From NCBI GenBank assembly GCA_003415625.1, contig PYIU01000010.1:2292501-2356500 (forward strand): a stretch of 64,000 nt of DNA, written 5' to 3'. The notes under the pieces were generated by a model, which had not been told where the DNA came from, searched no databases, and saw nothing but the letters and a program-made list of their open reading frames with translations. The position numbers and the translations under genes were made by a program. Shown one piece after another: positions 56,443-64,000 of the stretch; position 1 is the first letter of the stretch; the number at the start of each line of letters is the position of its first letter. Source of the DNA: Aquanectria penicillioides. Taxonomy: Eukaryota > Ascomycota > Sordariomycetes > Hypocreales > Nectriaceae.

Positions 56443-57594
56443 GTCGAGTTCGATATTCTTCGAGTCGGGGTGCTAGCTGGACGAGAGGGAGGTGAATGAA
56501 GTCGAAATTTGTTCTTGTAGCACTCATCAAAGAGGGGTTACCGGGTGATTAAATGAGCAAAACCATCAGGTAGCAGATATTCAGCCGTAATGCCATGGGT
56601 TCGTGGCAGAACAAGCCAGGGATCTGGTATATCGTGCCATAACAGAACCAACACACCATGCAGTTGGCTGTAAAAGGCACCCAAGCAGGCGTTGCTAGAG
56701 AGAGCCAACACGGAAACAATACCCAAGCAACATTATTGCTCACTGATAGCTATGTATTTGCAAACTCGGGAGTGCATTTTCCTTATGACTTTGTAAACGA
56801 GGATGCAAGGAGTCCTATGAAAGACTAATGCATTCTCTAGAGTGACGAAACTCGGTCCACCCGCACCGCCCGAATGAACCAACAGTTCAGAATTGAACAT
56901 CCAGAAGATTTACACAGATTTTATCCCAATATCCTTGTGAATTTTATGTGTGGGCGACACTTCAAAGCGGTAGGTGGATGGGAAATCCTTGTTCTTGCGT
57001 CATCTGGAGGTGACGGACTGCATGCGGCCCACACGGGGCATGCCGCTGTGGGGAGATGATTTGATAGCCGAGTCCAAGTTCGGTCATTTTGACCAAGGAG
57101 AGAATATTTGACCTGTGGAAGAGAAGAGAGTACTGGGTAGGGCCCCTGGTCGCCATTTGATATTAGCAACAGTATACACCAAAATGCACAATCCTGAGCA
57201 GTATGCGCTTAACACTGGCATTCCACCTGAGCCAATTCGAACTGCGGTGGGTAAAGACGGCAAATATCCGTCGGGGAACGGAGCCGCGAACGCGCGTTCA
57301 AGGATTCATAGACATGGGTTGTGTTAAGCGACTTGAAGAATCCCGAGGTAGAGAAGAATTTACTGGCTGGGACGCGGTAGACACGAACATCGAGGGGTTG
57401 ATGGAATATCAAAAAATAGTGAATTTACCCGATTTGATCAGTTAATCCCAGATTTCCAGCCCGTGACGCTAACCACATACCTTCGATTTTATCCAGACTG
57501 CTGCCATCAACGAGACTCTTTGCATATCGTCCCGGGCTCCCGGTATTCTCACGCGCGTCGCGTGAATTTGGCCGACTCAGACACAGCGCGCTCG
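56443..57594. other. Intergenic region
   Basis: Upstream of the methyltransferase gene and upstream of the transporter relic. Open stretches around 56.5-56.7 kb (minus) and 57.1-57.45 kb (plus) look protein-like in places but no family is recognised; part may be further decayed coding DNA. Confidence 0.4.
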
Positions 57595-58715
57595 CTTCAT
57601 CGATGATGGCACCCGGCGTACCCCAAACAATGGGGGGCCTTTGGAGTCAACATTCATCGTAGCAATCTTCATCCTAGTCTTCACCTTTGGATCGTTCTTC
57701 CCTGTTCCACGAAGTGAGCTCTACTCGAACCTGTGAACGCTGGATTTCTTGTCGAGACAAAGGGGTGGAGTGGGGTTCTGGGTCATTACCGTTGCGGAAA
57801 GGCTGGTATTTGGATACGCAACATATACAAACTTTTGACTGCTGACTCTCACATCGGTCTGAGGTCGCTGTCCCAGCATCGTTCTTTATCTTGTGAGAGA
57901 GTTACCCACCAGCGCTGCTGGAGAAAAGGCCAGGCGTCTCGACAAAGAAACCAGAAACGACGAATCATATCAGCCCAGTCCCGGTCGAAGAACAGAGGCG
58001 CCGCAAAGAAGTCTTCTTTGAAGCAATTATTCGCCCAGCGCGGATCTTCTTCCTGAGTTTCGTCTTCATGGCCATGTGCATCTTTATTGCCATCGTGTGC
58101 GGATTTTTCTATGTTCTGCTCACTACCTTTCCCTTGTGTACCAGGATGTATACGGCTTCAATTCGGTTCGGTTGATGCTGGGTTATCGCTTATCGCTGGC
58201 CGAATCGGCAATATGCTGGGCCTTGCTTATGATGGATTTCTCAGCGACAGTCTAATAGAGCGACAGAAACCCCATGGTCTCCAAGACCAGCTGGAGCAGC
58301 ACTTGCACCTAATTATCGGCGTCCCTTCTGAGCTGGCACCCGCTCTAGGTCTCATTTGCTACGGATGCACGGCGGATAAACATGTGCATTAGATCGCTCC
58401 GATGATTGACACTGGTATCATGGGCTTTCGGATGATTGGGATCTTTATGAGCGTGCGGACCTATCTAGTTGATGTGTATACGACCTACGCCGCGTCTGTC
58501 AGTGCAACCAATGGCTGTTAGGCACTCTGCTCCCTCTCTGCTGGTCACAACTATATGACAGCATCGGCATGGGCTGGGGAAACACGCTGCTCAGCTTTAT
58601 TGCGTTGATCCTTGCCCCGGTCCCATGGTTATTGTATCTCTACGGTGGGAGAATCCGTTCAAGTCCAAGGTTCCCATCTTCTAAAAGCACGCTCAGAGTG
58701 CTTGAGTCGAGTTAA
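57595..58715 (+). pseudogene. Decayed MFS transporter (DHA1-type) relic
   Basis: Pieces of a major facilitator protein are scattered over three frames and interrupted by stops. In order: SSMMAPGVPQTM then STFIVAIFILVFTFGSFFPV (first two helices, 57.6-57.7 kb), ending at a TGA at 57734; GVGFWVITVAERLVFGYA (about 57.78 kb); GEKARRLDKETRNDE, the cytoplasmic loop; RRRKEVFFEAIIRPARIFFL and helix 7 text up to about 58.13 kb; DTGIMGFRMIGIFMSVRTYL (about 58.4 kb); and LILAPVPWLLYLYGGRIRSS with a final TAA at 58713. The order matches DHA1 drug or polyamine exporters, but helices 3-6 are mostly missing. At least three frame changes and several stops make it inactive. No transposon borders are seen. Confidence 0.75.
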
Positions 58716-59415
58716 CTGGTACGCAGTACAGGAAAGTTCTGGTAATTTGAATCGCTCAGTGTATTTCTCAACCAATCATGCCAGTATTAGACCAACTTCT
58801 CAGGATAAGGATATCTCCATCATAGCAAATTACAGTCTTCCGACACAAAAGGTGATAAACTCCAGCCGCAGATTCATTTCAACTGTCCCTATCGGTCTAA
58901 ACGCGACGAGATAAGGTCGTGATAAGCTCTTCCCTCCCCTGTTCAGGTCCAATGGCCAACATTGATTGCCTCGCCAGTGAAGGCTTGAAAGAGGGCGGCC
59001 CATGGCTCTTGTCTGACCATAAATGCATGAGATGACCAAGACTAACCCTATTAATTGCCATAGCTGAGGTTGGCGCCAATATTGTGAAATAATTGGACGC
59101 AGATGCCTGCAACGTCGTATCTGATAATCTAGCTCAGGCTGCGAGGCCTTCACGTGAGCGCAATTCATGAATCAGGCTGTAGACCCCCGCATGGCCATGA
59201 TTCAGCTCGTCAGGCTGAGAAGCAACCATATCTTCACCAATTGTTTCCGTCTTCTATCGAGCAGGTTTATCCATTTCAACCAGCCTTATCCATTTCACTC
59301 GTTCCTTGTCTACGGGACTCGAATTCCGCCAAACTGGGCTATTCACTGTCGAAGATCAAACATTACCTTAAATTTCATCTATCTCTGTCCAGCATCCATA
59401 CCCACAAGATTCAAC
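58716..59415. other. Intergenic region and NLR leader
   Basis: Between the transporter relic and the NLR gene. The NLR frame is open upstream to an ATG at 59167, but that part looks like a pyrimidine-rich promoter/leader and has no domain features. Confidence 0.4.
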
Positions 59416-62400
59416 ATGCCAATGGGGCGCAGGGAGACCGGCACCGACGGGCATCTCGCGTCTAGCGACTCCAAGAGCACGAAAGCCGATGTTACACATC
59501 ATCCAACGAATTTGTCGCACAGCGACTTCAGCGTTGGATGGATATGCGCGCTGCCAAAAGAGCAGACTGCAGCAACGGCAATGCTCGACCGAAAATATCC
59601 CGACCTCCCTAAACCATCGAACGATCCAAACGCATACACTCTGGGATCCGTCGGCGAACACAACATCGTCATCGCCTGTCTGCCGAAGGGGAAAATTGGA
59701 ACTACTGCGTCGGCTACATTCGCAACTCAGATGGCGCGTACGTTTCCGTCTATCAAAGTTGGCCTTCTAGTCGGCATCGGCGGTGGTATTCCACCTGAGG
59801 TCAGGCTCGGCGATGTCGTAGTCAGTACTCCAGTCGGCCAATATCCCGGCGTAGTCCAGTGGGACCTTGGCAAGGCAGAAAAGAATGGCGAATTCCAACG
59901 AACCGGTGCATTGAACAATCCCCCAAGCGCGCTGCTGACGGCGTTGACGAAGTTGGAAACCGACCACGAGCTGAACGGATCCAAAATACCTCAGTTTTTG
60001 GATGAAATGAAGCAGAAATGGCCTAGACTGGTACCCAAGTATACCTGGTCTAGCTCTAGAAAGGACCCTTGGTTTGACGGTGACACTTCCAATCACGGCC
60101 CTGAAGACTTGCGTGTTCATTACGGTCTAATCGCGTCCGGTAACCAAGTAATCAAAGACGCCGAGTTTCGAGATAAGCTCAACGACACTCTTGGAGGAAA
60201 TGTGCTTTGTGTTGAAATGGAGGCAGCAGGGTTGATGGACTTCCCATGCGTCGTTATTCGAGGGATCTGCGACTACGCAGATTCACACAAGAATAAAGAT
60301 TGGCAGGAGTATGCTGCGGCTGTAGCGGCAGCTTTCGCCAAAGAACTTCTCGAATATGTTCAGCCAAGCCATATGAATGAAGAGCGCTCGGTGAGAGAGA
60401 TTCTTGACCATGGTTTGTATTCGCTGGGATGCCCATTAAACATGTCGCTAACGGCAAATGTAGTTTGTCATGATACATCGGCAACACGAACAGATGTCGC
60501 CCAAATAAAATCCAAATTGGACAGAGATGAAGATCTTCAAATCCTCAATTGGCTGACTCCGATTGATTACGGGGCTCAGCAGAGTGATTACATCCAGAGA
60601 GCTCAATCGGGAACTTGCCAATGGCTTTTTGAAATGGATAAGTTCCAGGATTGGCTAGGCTCGAGCAACCAGACGCTGTTCTGCCCAGGCATCCCCGGAG
60701 CTGGTAAGACGATTCTAACGTCAATTGTAGTCCAGTACCTCGATTCAAAGTTTCTTGACGACTCGAGTATTGGAATAGCATACATCTATTGCAACCTCCA
60801 ACGGCAACATGAGCAGAAGACCGATAGCCTACTCGCAAGCATACTAAAGCAGCTAACACAAGGCCTACCCTCTCTCCCAAGTAGCTTCCAGGCTCTTTAT
60901 TCTCGCCATATGAACCATTTGACACGGCCGTCTGTCGATGAGATTGTAACCCTTCTTCGCGAAGTGGCGGCGATGTATTCCCGGGTCTTCATTATTATCG
61001 ATGCGCTTGATGAGTGTCCAGCATACGGTGGTTGCCGAGAGAGCTTCCTCAACAATATCTTCCTTTTTCAAGAAAGTGTTAATGCAAATTTGTTCGTCAC
61101 TTCGCGTTTCATTCCAGAGATCATCGAGCACTTCCAAACCAGTATATCACTTCAGATCATCGCAAACACGCTGGATGTGATAAGCTATGTAGAGGGTCGC
61201 ATCACCGAACTCCCTGCCTGTGTTCGACAAGATCGACAGTTGCAACAAGAGACTATCATGGGTATCACTGAAGCCGTCGATGGAATGTGAGTTTCAAGAT
61301 GACACAGAGAACAAAATAAAGATAACTAAGCATGTCCAGGTTCCTATTAGCACATATTTACGTGAATTCACTCTGCGACAAATTAACACCAAATGATATC
61401 CGAAACACTTTGAACCTCCTGCAATCTCAAACTGATGGCCTGGATGATACCGACAGAACCCAAGCACTGAATTACGCATACGGTGAAGCAATGGAAAGAA
61501 TCAATGCTCAAATGCCGGGCGTCAGGAGGCTCGCCTTGCAGATCTTAGTATGGATCACACGCGCGAAGAGACAACTTACGACGTCGGAGCTTCAACATGC
61601 CCTTGCCACCAAGATTGGAAGTGATAAACTCGACAAAGATGACCTCCATCAAGTTGTAGATATGGTATCTGTTTGTGCCGGTTTGGTAACCGTCGACGAA
61701 AGAAGCAACATCATCCGCCTAGTTCACCACACAGCACAGGACTACCTTGACCAAGCAATGTATTCTTGGTGTCCAGAGGCAGATTCCTCAATCGCGGACA
61801 TTTGCGCTTCCTATCTCTCATTTACCGTATTTGAGACTGGACTTTGTGATACAAACAAAGAATTTGAAGAACGGCTGCGGGCAAATCCGTTTTTCGACTA
61901 CGCTGCAGTTTATTGGGGATTTCATGCCGCAATCGATGATACACCAAGCCAGCCAATCCTCGATTTTCTTATGAATAGCCAGAATGTAGAAGCCTCAAGT
62001 CAAGCCCTAATGTCCCCCGAGGGTTTCCCTGAACGGCGCTTGAGTGAGTATTCTCCATTGCAGGTGGGAGCACTACATTTGGCAGCCCAATTTGGATTGA
62101 CACACATCTCAAAAGCATTGCTTGAATCTGGACACAAAGCAAACATGTCGGATTCTAAAGGCCGGATGCCACTGTGGTATGCTTCGCTACATGGGGAACA
62201 GGAGGTTGTAGAACTTCTTCTATCAGCTAAGGCCGCTGTGCAAGGTGTTTCTGATGTACCTCCGGAAGAACAAGCCCTCTGTGTAGCAGCCCGAGAAGGC
62301 CATTTGGAGGTTATTGAGCTCCTCCTTGCAGCTGGCGCTGATGTGAATGCTGCGTCCGCATCTAGTTCTGGCTATGGAGGAGGGACTGCAATTCAAGCAG

Positions 62401-63548
62401 CAGCAGAAGCGGGCCATCTGGATATTATTGAGAGACTCCTTGCAGCTGGTGCTGATGTAAATGCTGCTGTTGCTTTTGAAGGGGGACAAACTGCACTTGA
62501 AGCAGCAGCAGCGGGCGGCCATTTAGAAGTCCTTCAAAGGCTCCTTGCAGCTGGGGCTGAGGTAAATGCGGCTGCTGCTTCTTTTGAAGGAGGACGAACT
62601 GCACTTCAAGCGGCAGCGGTAGGAGGCCATTTGGACGTAATTGAGAGCCTCCTTTTAGCTGGTGCTGATGTAAATGCTCCTGCTGCTGTTGACCAAGGGG
62701 TCACTGCAATCGAAGCAGCAGCACTGAATGGGCATTTGGTGGTTGTCGAAAGGCTCCTTACAGCTGGAGCTGATGTCAATGCTCCGGCTTGTGCTAAAGA
62801 AGGATTTGCTGCAATTCAAGGAGCGGCGGTCAGAGGCCGTTTAGACATCATCCAAGTCTTACTTTCCGCTGGCGCTGATGTCAATGCTGCTGCTGCTCTT
62901 GAACACGGACACACTGCACTTCAAGCGGCAGCACAGCGCGGCCATTTGGAAATTATCAAGAAGCTCCTCGAAGTTGGAGCGGATGCCAATGCTGCTGGTT
63001 CTCTTGAGCGAGGACAAAATGCACTTACAGCAGCAGCAAGTACCGGCCAGTTAGAAGCTGTCGATATTCTCCTTTCAGCTGGCGCCGACCCAAACGCCCC
63101 AGTCGCTGCTGAGCGAGGACTCACTGCACTTCAGGCGGCAGCGCTCAACCAGCACCTAGTGGTTGTTGAGAGGCTCCTTGAAGTTGGGGCCAATGTCAAT
63201 GCTCCAGCCTTTGTCAAAAAGGGATTAACTGCAATCCAAGCAGGGGTACTGGGGGGCAATTTGGAAGTCGTTGATAGGCTTCTTTTAGCTGGTGCTGATG
63301 TTAATGCCCCAGCTGCTTCTGAAGAAGGGATGACCGTAATTCTATCGGCAGCAATTAACGGCGACCCGGAACTTATTGAGAGGCTCACTTTAGCCGGCGC
63401 TGATGGAAATGCTATAGCTACTATTAGGGCAGGAATGACTGCCTCGGTAGCACCTGAAGGGGACTACTACGATTTCTTCAAGAGTTTTCTTGAAACTAAT
63501 GCGGTTATAAATGCTATCGAGAATTTCATTGCTGCTGAAGGGATTTAA
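59416..63548 (+). CDS. NLR-like protein: PNP-NACHT-ankyrin
   Basis: Two exons (59416-61286 and 61340-63548) give 1359 aa; the 53-bp intron has GTGAGT donor and an AACTAAG branch. I chose the ATG at 59416 because conserved text begins soon after; an in-frame ATG at 59167 would add 83 residues of low-quality leader. Residues about 37-315 are a purine nucleoside phosphorylase-like domain (SVGWICALPKEQTAA, GLLVGIGGGIPPEVRLGDVV, LCVEMEAAGLMDFPCVVIRG). Next is a NACHT NTPase: FCPGIPGAGKTILTS (P-loop 425-432), VFIIIDALDEC (Walker B, Asp529) and LFVTSRF (sensor 1). A winged-helix region with LALQILVWITRAKRQLT follows, then about 13 ankyrin units from about residue 864. Fungal NLRs sense non-self or pathogens and trigger cell death; the PNP domain may act as a nucleotide-modifying effector. 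No break is seen. Confidence 0.92.
62290..63420 (+). repeat. 105-bp ankyrin repeat array with high internal identity
   Basis: About eleven consecutive units of 34-38 residues with the pattern GHLEVVERLLAAGADVNA and G.TAIQAAA. Most units are exactly 105 bp apart and share codons (GCTGGTGCTGATGTAAATGC recurs). The last unit is degenerate (GADGNAIATIRAGMTA). Such high identity is typical of repeats that are reshuffled between paralogs. Confidence 0.85.
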
Positions 63549-64000
63549 GTTCAATCAATATAGGAGAAAGATTGGGCTACCCCTGAGGAGAGAGAATCAA
63601 GGCGGGCGTCTTTTACCCTAATTCGGGCGTGATAGGAACGCAGTATTGGGGCTATGAACCTGGGTCTAAGATCCCGATGAGAAAGGATCCATTCGAGAAG
63701 ACAATCCGAAGTATAGAGGGAGGTATGGATAATTCGAGCTGGATTAGTATCCACACATCACCTAGCAAGATCCTACACTCGTTCTTGGACATGTTTTAGT
63801 CGCCGGGAAGTTGTCTCGCACAGGCTTCCGGCTGTTGCATTGACATAATGTTGCGTAGTGTTATGCATTACCTGAGAAATGGTTCTTTAGCGGTTACATT
63901 TTCATTTTCCAGCTTAACCGTCTCTTAATCTTTCTTTTTTATGGCGCCAGTTGTGTTCAGACATTCCGCACTAAGTGCCTTGGCACCAAGTACGCTTTTC
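63549..64000. other. 3' flank of the NLR gene
   Basis: No gene seen up to the window edge; AT-rich in the last 150 bases. Confidence 0.4.

Noticed and set aside
59167..59415. 83-residue N-terminal extension of the NLR
   Set aside because: Open frame but no conserved text; the ATG at 59416 has better context and sits closer to the PNP domain.
62223..63388. Minus-strand Ala/Ser-rich frames under the NLR
   Set aside because: Shadow frames created by the 105-bp ankyrin repeats.
1..64000. tRNA, rRNA, CRISPR arrays, intact transposons
   Set aside because: Looked for T-loop-like GTTCGA contexts, spaced direct repeats, and transposase or reverse-transcriptase text; none was found by eye.

Overview
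The window looks like nuclear DNA of a filamentous ascomycete (Pezizomycotina). Protein-coding genes are split by short introns of 46-93 bp with GT..AG ends, and many carry CTAAC/CTGAC-like branch sites 8-30 bases before the acceptor. The repertoire is typical of such fungi: HET-domain, NACHT/ankyrin, Zn2Cys6, LaeA-like and DUF3638 proteins. A family 3 pectate lyase, a CE4 deacetylase, a secreted S41-type peptidase and a Ser/Thr-rich secreted protein suggest a plant- or debris-associated lifestyle. I cannot name the genus from sequence alone. No tRNA, rRNA, CRISPR or intact transposon was seen. Gene models are my own joins of reading frames through splice sites, checked for phase.

Left part (1-9.5 kb): a compact set of metabolic genes. 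It holds the N-terminus of a flavin (Baeyer-Villiger-type) monooxygenase, a DUF1349 protein, an NADPH-dependent dihydroflavonol-reductase-like enzyme, a cis-CaaD-like tautomerase, a PLP aminotransferase and a Zn2Cys6 regulator. A spermidine-acetyltransferase-like GNAT follows. The first six look like one end of a small catabolic or secondary-metabolite cluster continuing to the left of the window.

Middle (9.8-42.8 kb): a HET-domain gene with an unresolved frame break; two tandem F-box/leucine-rich paralogs on the minus strand, the second with an out-of-frame C-terminus; a large CE4 deacetylase with three repeated beta-type modules; a giant 3120-aa DUF6606/DUF3638/DUF3645 protein with P-loop and DEAH motifs; a repeat-containing secreted protein; a short-chain dehydrogenase; an alpha/beta hydrolase; and a secreted S41/CPAF-like peptidase.

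Right part (45-64 kb): a single-exon 1973-aa TPR protein ending in a CHAT (caspase/separase-like) domain with His and Cys in place, a pectate lyase, a nine-exon LaeA-like methyltransferase, a decayed MFS transporter, and a PNP-NACHT-ankyrin NLR with near-identical repeats. HET, TPR-CHAT and NLR genes in one window, with relics and long gene-poor gaps, point to an accessory region rich in allorecognition and cell-death type genes. Joint action of these genes is inference only.
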